Part shown: piece by piece, positions 23,491-31,413 of the stretch
How positions within the stretch are numbered: the first letter of the stretch is position 1
Layout: every line of letters starts with the position of its first letter
Assembly (NCBI GenBank): GCA_007132725.1
Contig: SLOD01000031.1
Location: 1 to 52,135 of the forward strand
DNA from: Candidatus Sumerlaeota bacterium
GTDB taxonomy: Bacteria > UBP6 > UBA1177
Direction of reading: 5' to 3'
DNA length: 52,135 bases
Notes under the pieces: model-generated
Seen by the model: only the letters and a program-made list of their open reading frames with translations
Databases searched by the model: none
What the model was told of the DNA's origin: nothing
Translations under genes and position numbers: made by a program

Positions 23491-24516
23491 TTAATTTTTG
23501 CATAATTTTTCAGAATAGAGAGAAATTTTTTCGGGAGGAACTGCATCAGACAGTCCCATTACAACAAAAGTTCCGTCTTGCAATGTTAAAGGGATTTCAC
23601 TTCTATCTTTTGCACAGATTATGGATAACGATTCGTCTCTTTTTTTGATCAGCAGGTAAGCACTTTCTCCCTCTCCTCCTCTATCGATCAAAACAAAATC
23701 GGTTTCCGGTTTTTCAGCCAGAGATATCTTTGCCATATCCATCGCTTTTTTTACTTCTCCTGAACGGGTTAGAAGAATTTTTAGCTCCTGCCGGATAGAG
23801 GGTTCTTCTTTAAGACTTTCTGGAACCAGCTTTATCGCTTCTTCATGATGCCCAAGCATTTGACCGATTTTCATCATATTGGAAAGAATAAGAGGGTTGC
23901 TCAGGTCAACTTTGTCTTTTATGTTCCACGAAGATATGTAGTCTTCTTTTTGCAACTTTACCGCAAAAACAGCATCCCAAAGCTCAGTTTTTTCAGGTTC
24001 GCTTTTTAAACCTTTTTTATAAAAATCAAGAGCTTTATCCAGTTTGTTTTCTATGAAGTAAAGGCTTCCCATAAAATAAAGAGCTCCTGTATGTCCGGGA
24101 GTGATCTCCAGTCCCTTTATCATCATCTCTTCAGCTTTTTTTCTGTTATTTTTTTCAAAAGCTATCAAACCGAGATTGTAGTAAGCCTCAACTTTAAGGG
24201 TGTTATTTTCCAGACATTGTTTAAAGAGTTCTTCAGCTCTATCAAATTCCCCTTTTTCCTGCAAGATCAGTGCCATGTAAAAAACAGCTTGACTGTAGTT
24301 GCTTTTTTCAAAAAATTTAAAAGCTTCTTCAGGTTTATTTTCATCGAGGAGTTTTTTCCCACTTACAAAATATTGATCGGTACTTTCAACGCTTTTTGCA
24401 AGAAGTTCAGCGTTTCTGGCATCTTTTTCTTTACTTCTCTTTGCATCACTGGTCATACATGACATTGAAAAAAAGACTAAAAACAAAAGAAATCCTGTAA
24501 AAATTACACTTTTCAC
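23491..24516 (-). CDS. TPR-repeat lipoprotein
   Basis: 341 residues from a GTG start with GGGAGG 6 bases upstream. The lipoprotein signal is LVFFSMSC. Tetratricopeptide repeats cover about residues 45-200 (AEELFKQCLENNTLKVEAYYNL; ALYFMGSLYFIENKLDKALDF), followed by further helical repeats and a small C-terminal domain (YLLIKKRDESLSIICAKDRS). It sits 19 bases behind the thioredoxin-like gene and upstream of tolQ, so it may act in envelope assembly. The partner is unknown. Confidence 0.87.
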   Translation of the reverse strand: MKSVIFTGFLLFLVFFSMSCMTSDAKRSKEKDARNAELLAKSVESTDQYFVSGKKLLDENKPEEAFKFFEKSNYSQAVFYMALILQEKGEFDRAEELFKQCLENNTLKVEAYYNLGLIAFEKNNRKKAEEMMIKGLEITPGHTGALYFMGSLYFIENKLDKALDFYKKGLKSEPEKTELWDAVFAVKLQKEDYISSWNIKDKVDLSNPLILSNMMKIGQMLGHHEEAIKLVPESLKEEPSIRQELKILLTRSGEVKKAMDMAKISLAEKPETDFVLIDRGGEGESAYLLIKKRDESLSIICAKDRSEIPLTLQDGTFVVMGLSDAVPPEKISLYSEKLCKN

Positions 24517-24535
24517 TCGATACCTCCCGGGGCGT

Positions 24536-25114
24536 TTAATCCTTTTCCCCTTCTATCATATTTAAAAGCTCTTCATAAGTATGAACGCCGCTGGTGTTGA
24601 CAAAAACTGTTCCATTTTCATCAGCTATGACGGTAAAAGGCATAAGTATCCCAGCATTTATGAGAGATTCCGGGGCTTTTAACACCTCAAACTCCGCCCC
24701 TTCATTTTTCATTATCTTTTTCGCTTTTGCAGGTAGAGGGTCAAGGTTAATGGAAACTACTTTAACTTTCCCTGCTTCATCTTCCATTTTTCTTTTCAGT
24801 TCATTAAAAACAGGAAACATGCCTATACATGGAGCACACCAGCTTGCCCAGAAATCAATAACGATTTTTTTTCCTTTAAAACTTCCTAAAGAAACAACTT
24901 CTCCTGTCTTTAAAGAAACCATACTCAGTGAAGATACATCCATACCTTCTTTAAAATGTTCGTCTGTTATTTTAGAGTCCAACTCAAGATTGACAGTCTC
25001 TTTTACAGCAACTTTTTCAGTGGGGATTTCTGTTGACCGGGAATCTTCTTTCCTTGGACAACCTGCAAAAAAGAGAAAAAAAGAGATGGGAAGAAGGATA
25101 TACAGATATTTCAT
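24536..25114 (-). CDS. Thioredoxin-like (TlpA/ResA-type) lipoprotein
   Basis: 192 residues. The lipoprotein signal is FFLFFAGC. The thioredoxin-like domain (about 60-192) shows the AhpC/TlpA entry VSLGSFKGKKIVIDFWASWC and the redox motif WCAPC near residue 88, then the cis-Pro region MPFTVIADENG. It is expected to face the periplasm and to reduce or exchange disulfides, for example in cytochrome c maturation or envelope proteins. Its ATG overlaps the purM stop by one base (TAATG). Confidence 0.92.
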   Translation of the reverse strand: MKYLYILLPISFFLFFAGCPRKEDSRSTEIPTEKVAVKETVNLELDSKITDEHFKEGMDVSSLSMVSLKTGEVVSLGSFKGKKIVIDFWASWCAPCIGMFPVFNELKRKMEDEAGKVKVVSINLDPLPAKAKKIMKNEGAEFEVLKAPESLINAGILMPFTVIADENGTVFVNTSGVHTYEELLNMIEGEKD

Positions 25115-26154
25115 TATTTCCCTCCGTCAAAATATTTTTTTGAAAAAACAGTCCTTTCTCCGTTCTCATTTTTTATTATTCTGCCAAGATAAAATCTGTC
25201 AGAATTTTCTAAAATATCTTCTTTTTGAGATTCAGGAACGATAATGACAAAGCCGGTGCCGCAATTGAAGGTAGTGAACATTTCTTTTTCAGAAAGTCCG
25301 GCAACATCTTTCATCCACTTAAAAACAGGGAGTACCGGGATTTCTCCATCAATGTTCACAGATAGACTTTCAGAAATGATCCTGGGGATATTTTCATAAA
25401 ATCCTCCACCGGTAATATGGACCATTCCTTTTACATCAAACTTTTTCACAATTTCAAGCACTTCTTTGACATAGATCCTTGTCGGTTTTAAAAATTCTTG
25501 AGCAACTGTCATTCCAAGTTCTTCAACAGTATCATTTACACTAAGCCCCATTTTCTCAAAAACTATTTTTCTGACAAGAGAATATCCGTTTGAGTGAATA
25601 CCCGATGAAGGGATCCCTATGAGACAGTCACCTTTTTCTATTTTTGATCCGTCAATAATTTTCCCTCTGTCGGCAACACCGACACAGAACCCTGCAAGAT
25701 CAAATTCTCCATCCTTATAAAAACCGGGCATTTCGGCTGTTTCGCCACCGACAAGTGCACATCCTGCCTGATAACACCCTTCTGCAATTCCTGCAACCAC
25801 TTCAGCACCCACATCACTGCTTAACTTTCCTGTTGCAAAATAATCAAGGAAGAAAAGAGGTTCAGCACCGCAAACAACAACATCATTAACACACATTGCC
25901 ACAAGGTCGATCCCTATTGTATCGTGTTTCTGAGCTTTGAAAGCAAATTTCAATTTAGTTCCGACCCCGTCAGTTCCACTGACAAGTACCGGGTTTTTTA
26001 TTCCTTCCGGTATTGAAACCAAAGATGCAAAACCGCCAAGACCTCCAATTACTTCAGGTCTCATAGTTCTTTTAACAAGGAGCTTGATCTTATCAACCAT
26101 TTTTGCACCCTCTTCAATGTCAACACCTGCATTTTTATAATTCAGTTCAGACAC
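25114..26154 (-). CDS. purM: Phosphoribosylformylglycinamidine cyclo-ligase
   Basis: AIR synthetase of purine biosynthesis. The frame is open further upstream, but GTG 26154 (after GGGGGAT) gives the family start SELNYKNAGVDIEEG and 346 residues, the normal length. Visible hallmarks are VSGTDGVGTKLKFAF, GIDLVAMCVNDVVVCGAEPLFFLDYFATGKL (in two adjoining motifs), GGETAEMPGFY and the GIPSSGIHSNGYSLVRK loop. Cytoplasmic. It is the first gene of a unit with two lipoprotein genes, which have no evident link to purines. Confidence 0.96.
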   Translation of the reverse strand: MSELNYKNAGVDIEEGAKMVDKIKLLVKRTMRPEVIGGLGGFASLVSIPEGIKNPVLVSGTDGVGTKLKFAFKAQKHDTIGIDLVAMCVNDVVVCGAEPLFFLDYFATGKLSSDVGAEVVAGIAEGCYQAGCALVGGETAEMPGFYKDGEFDLAGFCVGVADRGKIIDGSKIEKGDCLIGIPSSGIHSNGYSLVRKIVFEKMGLSVNDTVEELGMTVAQEFLKPTRIYVKEVLEIVKKFDVKGMVHITGGGFYENIPRIISESLSVNIDGEIPVLPVFKWMKDVAGLSEKEMFTTFNCGTGFVIIVPESQKEDILENSDRFYLGRIIKNENGERTVFSKKYFDGGK

Positions 26155-26260
26155 TTCATCCCCCGGAAAATCTATCAAACAAACAGTGACAATATATTGC
26201 AAGGTTTGAAATAAGTCAAATAGCTTTCCCTTCCTCATATATTTAAGCGAACTTTACTGA

Positions 26261-26287
26261 ATAATTTCAGGATTTCAAAAAAGTCAA
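26261..26287 (-). promoter_or_regulatory. Candidate purM promoter
   Basis: Minus-strand TTGACT (complement 26282-26287), 15-base spacer, AATTAT (26261-26266). Weak -10; placed about 107 bases before the chosen GTG. Confidence 0.3.
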
Positions 26288-26316
26288 TACTTTTAGGAGT
26301 AGAGAAAATTTAAAAA

Positions 26317-26345
26317 TTGACGGCAGGAATAAATTAAAATAGATT
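26317..26345 (+). promoter_or_regulatory. Candidate promoter of the Mpv17-like gene
   Basis: TTGACG (26317-26322), 17-base spacer, TAGATT (26340-26345), about 41 bases before ATG 26387. Confidence 0.3.
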
Positions 26346-26386
26346 CCATTGTCAATGTTCAATTATATTTTGAGAGGATATTTGTG

Positions 26387-27082
26387 ATGAAGAAAAAGGA
26401 TTTTGTTTTTATCGGAGTTGTGGCTTTGTTCCTCCTTCCTTTTTTTGTATGCCCGGAAGTTTATGAAGCTTACAACAGTTTCAATATTTCTAACGGAATG
26501 ATAATGAGCTTTATCAAATTTGCAGTTCTTGCAACTTTGGGGGAAGTTATCGGACTCAGGATCAAAACCGGAGATTACCATAGAAAAGGTTTCGGAGTAA
26601 TTCCAAGAGCAATAGTCTGGGGACTTCTCGGTCTTGGAATTAATGCCGCTTTCATAATATTCAGCACCGGGACACCTTATTTCCTTTCCTACATAGGTTT
26701 TGATGTTTCCCCTGAAACCATAAAAAACCCCGCTTTTTCAGGGATAAAACTACTCACCTCATTTTCGATAAGCCTTTTCCTTAACCTTATTTTTGCTCCG
26801 GTTTTCATGACTGTCCACCGGATCACAGATGTTCATATTGAAACGACTGGAGGAACTTTAAAAGGTTTTTTTACTCCCATAAAGTTTGGAAAACATTTTA
26901 CTGAACTTAACTGGGCAGTTCAATGGAATTTTGTTTTTAAAAAGACTATCCCTTTTTTCTGGATACCGGCTCACACAATAACTTTTATTCTTCCTGAGCA
27001 TTTCAGAGTTCTTTTTGCCGCTGCACTTGGAATAGTTCTCGGTGTTTTTCTTGCTGTTGCCTCGATACTTGGAAAGAAGTAG
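26387..27082 (+). CDS. Mpv17/PMP22-like integral membrane protein
   Basis: 231 residues from ATG 26387 (AGAGGA 8 bases upstream; an adjacent GTG at 26384 is possible). Four or five hydrophobic segments: about 6-22, 40-55, 72-90, 118-140 and 208-228. The stretch ELNWAVQWNFVFKKTIPFF with WIPAHTITFILPEHFRVL matches the C-terminal signature of bacterial Mpv17/PMP22-family proteins as I remember it. The role of the bacterial proteins is not established. Single gene, convergent with the kelch lipoprotein 4 bases away. Confidence 0.75.
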   Translation: MKKKDFVFIGVVALFLLPFFVCPEVYEAYNSFNISNGMIMSFIKFAVLATLGEVIGLRIKTGDYHRKGFGVIPRAIVWGLLGLGINAAFIIFSTGTPYFLSYIGFDVSPETIKNPAFSGIKLLTSFSISLFLNLIFAPVFMTVHRITDVHIETTGGTLKGFFTPIKFGKHFTELNWAVQWNFVFKKTIPFFWIPAHTITFILPEHFRVLFAAALGIVLGVFLAVASILGKK

Positions 27083-27086
27083 TTTT

Positions 27087-28757
27087 TTACAGGTTATCTA
27101 TCTCAATGACACTTACAATTATTCCATCGGGGTTTAGGGAATCTGTTCCCCCTGTTATAAAAAGCCTGCTATCATTATCTATTACTCCTCTGGGTAACAC
27201 CCTCTTAAACCTCAGTGGATAAGAACGGTCTCTGTCAAGATCGAAAGGGTTTATTCCAACGAACTGGAAAAGATGATTTCCGTTGTTTATTCCGTTTTCA
27301 CCACCGGCACCCCCGAGTAGTACAAAATGGTTCTTTTCCCGGTGGTAGACTACATCACTGAAAAACAGGGAGCCTCCATAGCTCATAAGGCCTCCACCGG
27401 ATGAAGAGTGTGTTTCCTGAGCAATGTTGTACCTGTATCCGGGATTCCTTTTTTCAGCTATTTTTTCATCCTCAATATCAAGCCCTCCAAAGGAGTAGAG
27501 GTTTTCCCCTACAGTATAGCAGGCGGTATAGAAAAGGTTTGGAGCTTCTTCGCCCCAGTTGGAAACACTTTGTTCAGAGTAAATTGCCCCGGAATGATCT
27601 GCTTCAATTCTTCTTCCTCCAACGGAAAAAACAGAGTTTTGGTAAATTCCTGCACAGGATAAGAGAGAAGGTTCTTTTTCTCCTGTAGCGATCTCTCTTA
27701 CAGAAGAAACTGTATATTCAGTTCCGGTGTCAATGATATCAAATGTATAAACTTTGTCGGAAGACTTGAATCCCTCTGACGCAGTCCCGGTCATACCTCC
27801 CACCAAATAAGCTGTGATTTTGGCAGGGTTAGATTTGTCAACAGCATAGCTTTGGTTAGGTAGAAAAGGCATTTTATCCAAAGCCATGGTGCGGGTTGTA
27901 TTTTGAATTTCCATTCCGATATTGTTGTTTCTCATGTTAAGTTTTGGATATAGCGGCATGTAGTTTTCAACACTTGTTGCCTGAACATGAAAAGAATAGG
28001 GGAGTTCAGGGTAACCTTCTACATCTATATTTTCAACACGAAGTTGCCTTACTCCTCCAAAAATAATAACACTGCCGTCCGGCATTGGTACGACATGATG
28101 CATGGCCCGTTCTTCATGCATGTCTGCAAGTTGTTCAATAACTCCGGATTCTACATCTATTATTTCAACTGATTTTCCTGCGATCCATGTTTTGCCGCTT
28201 GCTTGAATAAACCCCCCTGTTAAAAGTATTCTGCCATCAGGAAGAAGAGTTGAAACATGTCCAAATCTCGGGATGTTAAGTCTGTCAGGCAGACAGCTCC
28301 GTCCTTGTAACGGATAAAGAACAATGTCTATGGAAGTGGTTTCTCCTTTTTTGAAGGTGAGGTTTGTTATCCGTCCTTGCCATCTCACTTCATTGGGGTT
28401 GTCAAGATCAAAACCTGAAATAGTCAATATGGCATTTTCTGCATCATCTATTCCTGACACTTTCATTTCCGTTGATATTTCGTTTCTTGTGAATGACTGC
28501 TGAAAGATGTTGTTCCCTGCGAGGTCATCTATTTTTATTGTAAGACTTCCCAACCTTGCGATACTGTGTTCCCCTATAGTGTCTTGAGCACATGGATCTG
28601 CGAATCTTATTCTGAATTCCCTTGATTCTTCTGCGGAAGAAGTGTTTTCGGTTTCATTGCAGTTTTCGCCATCACAAATGCCTTCACATGAAGTAAAAGT
28701 GAAAGCCCCGGCAGCAATGAAAAAGAGAGCCAACAGTGAAATTTTTTTAATTGTCAT
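27087..28757 (-). CDS. Kelch/galactose-oxidase-type propeller lipoprotein
   Basis: The start is one of two adjacent ATG codons (28760 or 28757) after AGGGGAA; longer extensions into the upstream gene are rejected. About 556 residues. The lipobox is FTFTSC, followed by a short Cys/Glu segment. An N-terminal beta-sandwich (about 35-160) is followed by kelch-type repeats: RFGHVSTLLPDGRILLTGG, RAMHHVVPMPDGSVIIFGG, FYTACYTVGENLYSFGG, NHFVLLGGAGGENG and RGVIDNDSRLFITGG. A six- or seven-bladed propeller used for binding is likely. No oxidase residues could be assigned. Confidence 0.85.
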   Translation of the reverse strand: MTIKKISLLALFFIAAGAFTFTSCEGICDGENCNETENTSSAEESREFRIRFADPCAQDTIGEHSIARLGSLTIKIDDLAGNNIFQQSFTRNEISTEMKVSGIDDAENAILTISGFDLDNPNEVRWQGRITNLTFKKGETTSIDIVLYPLQGRSCLPDRLNIPRFGHVSTLLPDGRILLTGGFIQASGKTWIAGKSVEIIDVESGVIEQLADMHEERAMHHVVPMPDGSVIIFGGVRQLRVENIDVEGYPELPYSFHVQATSVENYMPLYPKLNMRNNNIGMEIQNTTRTMALDKMPFLPNQSYAVDKSNPAKITAYLVGGMTGTASEGFKSSDKVYTFDIIDTGTEYTVSSVREIATGEKEPSLLSCAGIYQNSVFSVGGRRIEADHSGAIYSEQSVSNWGEEAPNLFYTACYTVGENLYSFGGLDIEDEKIAEKRNPGYRYNIAQETHSSSGGGLMSYGGSLFFSDVVYHREKNHFVLLGGAGGENGINNGNHLFQFVGINPFDLDRDRSYPLRFKRVLPRGVIDNDSRLFITGGTDSLNPDGIIVSVIEIDNL

Positions 28758-28825
28758 CATATTTCCCCTGTAAAACAAAAACATTCGATACATATTTATT
28801 CTTTTTATCGGTTTAATGTCAAATT

Positions 28826-29335
28826 TTATCTTTCGGTTGTTTGCCATTCATCTATTTTTTTTCCTGTTTCGGCATTAATTATTTCTATTGATATGATCAG
28901 TTTTTTTTCAATTTTAACAGAAGCATATGATTTTAATCCGGTTAAGCCGGTTTTTCCCAGTGAGCCCGGATTGAGATAAATAATACCATTTCTCTCTTCC
29001 AGTAGGGGAGAGTGTGTGTGTCCAAAAATAACGAGTCTTGGTTGACAGTCTGAAATTTTTTTTAAATTTGAAGATATGATCCTGTGCGGGGCACTTAAAT
29101 TATGAACAACAAAAATTTTAATTTCTCCAACCTCACAGCATAAAGTTTCCGGAAGGTTGACACAGGATATAAAGTCGGTGTTCCCGGCCACAGCATGAAA
29201 AACTCTGAAACAGTAAAAGTTAGAAATAAAGGGGTCGTTTCCGATATCTCCGGCATGTATCACTCCATCATATTCCGAAGATGAAATATCGATCGGAAGA
29301 GAGTTATGTGTATCTGATATAACAAGTATTTTCAT
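28826..29335 (-). CDS. YfcE/MJ0936-type metallophosphoesterase
   Basis: 169 residues from ATG 29335 after AGGAAAG; this start gives the family N-terminus MKILVISDTHN. Metal-site motifs in order are SDTHN (about 7-11), HAGDIG, AGNTD, VVH and FGHTHSP. The second His of the usual HGH motif is replaced (HNL). A cytoplasmic phosphodiesterase of the YfcE class; physiological substrate unknown. It lies 68 bases upstream of the kelch lipoprotein gene. Confidence 0.9.
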   Translation of the reverse strand: MKILVISDTHNSLPIDISSSEYDGVIHAGDIGNDPFISNFYCFRVFHAVAGNTDFISCVNLPETLCCEVGEIKIFVVHNLSAPHRIISSNLKKISDCQPRLVIFGHTHSPLLEERNGIIYLNPGSLGKTGLTGLKSYASVKIEKKLIISIEIINAETGKKIDEWQTTER

Positions 29336-29423
29336 ATAAACTTTCCTTTCCTTAAATGAGCGACAAAATATAACATAAGTAAAAAAATAAGTCAAAAACA
29401 GATTATGCTATAGAAAGTTTTTG

Positions 29424-31172
29424 TCAGGATTCAGATGTCAACCTTTGTTTTAAGCTGAGATCAAGAAATGCCTGAGCACATGCGGGACAGAATTGAGTTC
29501 CGATGTTTTCTTTTATTATTTCAATTGCTTCTTCTTCTGACAATGCTTTTCTGTAAGGTCTGTCAGATGTGATCGCATCAAATGTATCTGCTATGGCAAT
29601 TATTCTTGAACCAAGAGGTATCGCTTCTCCTTTTATCATGGAGGGATATCCTTCTCCATCCCACCGTTCATGATGAAAAAGTATAAGAGGGACAACATCG
29701 TTCAAAGAATTAAGCGGTCTGAGGATTTCTGCTCCGATAACTGCATGTTCCTGAATGGTTGCATATTCTTCCACACTGAGTTTCCCCGGTTTTAAAAGAA
29801 TATCATCTCTGACACCTATTTTTCCAATGTCATGAAGATTTGCCGCTATTTCAAGCTTGTCAAGCTCAAAAGATGACAGCCCCATGTAGTTGCCGAGCAT
29901 AAGAGCATATTTAGAGACACGGTGAGTGTGTCCTTTCGTGTATTCGTCTCTTGCTTCAAGTGCGGTTATCAGAGCCTTAATGGTTGAAAGCATGTATTCA
30001 TATTCTTTCCTGTAGATGTTATATCTTTCAAGAAGAAGTTGTTCAACTACAATGATCAGTTTTTCTATGTCAAAGGGTTTGACAAAATATTTGGCCACTC
30101 CGAGTTTTTCACTTTTTTTGATATCACTTTTTTTATTGCGGCTGCTCATCATGATTACAGAGACATCTTTGATCTCCGCAGTTTCTCTTGCTCTTTTGAT
30201 CAACTCGTAACCGTTGATGCCGGGGATATCAATATCAGTTATTATAACCTCGGGCCGTTCTTTTTTTGCTACATCAAGAGCTTTTTCTCCGTCTGAAACC
30301 ATGATAACATTATGACTGTTCTTTGTGAGAGCATGGGATATCATTTCGGCAGAAACTTTGCTGTCATCAACGACAAGGATCTTGTTCCTTTTTTTTCTGT
30401 CAAGCACCCCGAAATAATCTTTGATCTTTTCCAGCAATTTTTCCGGAGTGACTGGTTTTACAAGATAATCATCTGCTCCGAAATTGAATGCTGTATCAAT
30501 ATCTATCGGTTGACTTTTACTTGACAAGATAACAATCGGGATAAAGCGTCCTTCATTGTTTTCTTTGATCTTTTTGCAAAGGTCTAGCCCGTTCATGTTA
30601 GGCATTTCAATATCAGTAACTATAACATTCGGCAGGTATTCACAATATTTCCTGTATCCTTCTTCACCATCTGCTGCTTCGATCAGCTCGTATCCGGTAT
30701 TTTCAAGGGCTGACCTGACAAAATGATGCATTACAGGACTGTCATCAACATAAAGCAGGGTTTTTTTTGAGGTGTCGACACCATTGTTTTTTTTGTTCAC
30801 CAAAGGCATGTTCTTTCCTGATGGAATAAGTTTGTCAAAAAGTTCTGAAAAGTTGTCTCTGGAGGCAAAGTTCGTGCTTCGATATTTTGAAAGAGAAATT
30901 TCAAGTTTTTCCTGAAGTTCCTGATCTTCCTGTATCATAAAGATTATAATGTCCGAGTTGCTATCCATTCCGATCATTTCAAGAAAATCCGGGACATCAG
31001 TATACATCAGTCTGCTCTGGATAAGGATTATGTCGGGCTGGAACTTTTCAAGATGTTTTTTTACAGTGTCAACTTCCGGGTATGTAAATTCATACTCAAT
31101 GTGCCTTAGCAAGTAGTACTTAGAAAGGACAACTTTTACAATGTTTACATCAACTATATTGAGTATTTTCAT
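29424..31172 (-). CDS. Triple-receiver HD-GYP cyclic-di-GMP phosphodiesterase
   Basis: ATG 31172 is supported by a strong promoter just upstream; the 39-residue in-frame extension is rejected. The product has 582 residues. Residues 1-115 look like a receiver fold whose phosphate-accepting Asp is replaced (DIILIQSR). Receiver 1 (about 133-250) has LLYVDDSPV and VIVTDIEMPN; receiver 2 (about 258-375) has ILVVDDSKV and VIITDIDIPG. The HD-GYP domain (about 395-570) has NLHDIGKIGV and the full HHERWDGEGYP signature. It is expected to hydrolyse c-di-GMP under phosphorelay control. No partner kinase is nearby. Confidence 0.94.
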   Translation of the reverse strand: MKILNIVDVNIVKVVLSKYYLLRHIEYEFTYPEVDTVKKHLEKFQPDIILIQSRLMYTDVPDFLEMIGMDSNSDIIIFMIQEDQELQEKLEISLSKYRSTNFASRDNFSELFDKLIPSGKNMPLVNKKNNGVDTSKKTLLYVDDSPVMHHFVRSALENTGYELIEAADGEEGYRKYCEYLPNVIVTDIEMPNMNGLDLCKKIKENNEGRFIPIVILSSKSQPIDIDTAFNFGADDYLVKPVTPEKLLEKIKDYFGVLDRKKRNKILVVDDSKVSAEMISHALTKNSHNVIMVSDGEKALDVAKKERPEVIITDIDIPGINGYELIKRARETAEIKDVSVIMMSSRNKKSDIKKSEKLGVAKYFVKPFDIEKLIIVVEQLLLERYNIYRKEYEYMLSTIKALITALEARDEYTKGHTHRVSKYALMLGNYMGLSSFELDKLEIAANLHDIGKIGVRDDILLKPGKLSVEEYATIQEHAVIGAEILRPLNSLNDVVPLILFHHERWDGEGYPSMIKGEAIPLGSRIIAIADTFDAITSDRPYRKALSEEEAIEIIKENIGTQFCPACAQAFLDLSLKQRLTSES

Positions 31173-31205
31173 GACAAACAGTTCTCCATACGAAAAACAC
31201 AATAA

Positions 31206-31234
31206 ATTATATCTTGGGTTGTTTATTTTTTCAA
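31206..31234 (-). promoter_or_regulatory. Promoter of the HD-GYP gene
   Basis: Minus-strand TTGAAA (complement 31229-31234), 17-base spacer, perfect TATAAT (31206-31211). The predicted start is about 25-30 bases before ATG 31172. Confidence 0.65.
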
Positions 31235-31341
31235 GCAAAAACATCGAAATTTTCACAAAAAAGTAAACATAAAAATTTAAACACAACAATATGTAGTATA
31301 TTTTGAAACAGAAAAAATGTTGAAGCTATGTGTTTTTTATG

Positions 31342-31369
31342 TTGACTCAAGAACGCACATACTTAAAAT
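31342..31369 (+). promoter_or_regulatory. Promoter of the glutamine synthetase gene
   Basis: TTGACT (31342-31347), 16-base spacer, TAAAAT (31364-31369), about 45 bases before ATG 31414. No sigma-54 -24/-12 motif was noticed. Confidence 0.55.
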
Positions 31370-31413
31370 GACCTGTTATTTGTAGTATGTCAAATGCATT
31401 AAAGGAGAAAACA

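Noticed and set aside
26154-26238. N-terminal extension of purM by 28 residues
   Set aside because: The extension has no family counterpart, and GTG 26154 with GGGGGAT matches the normal start and length.
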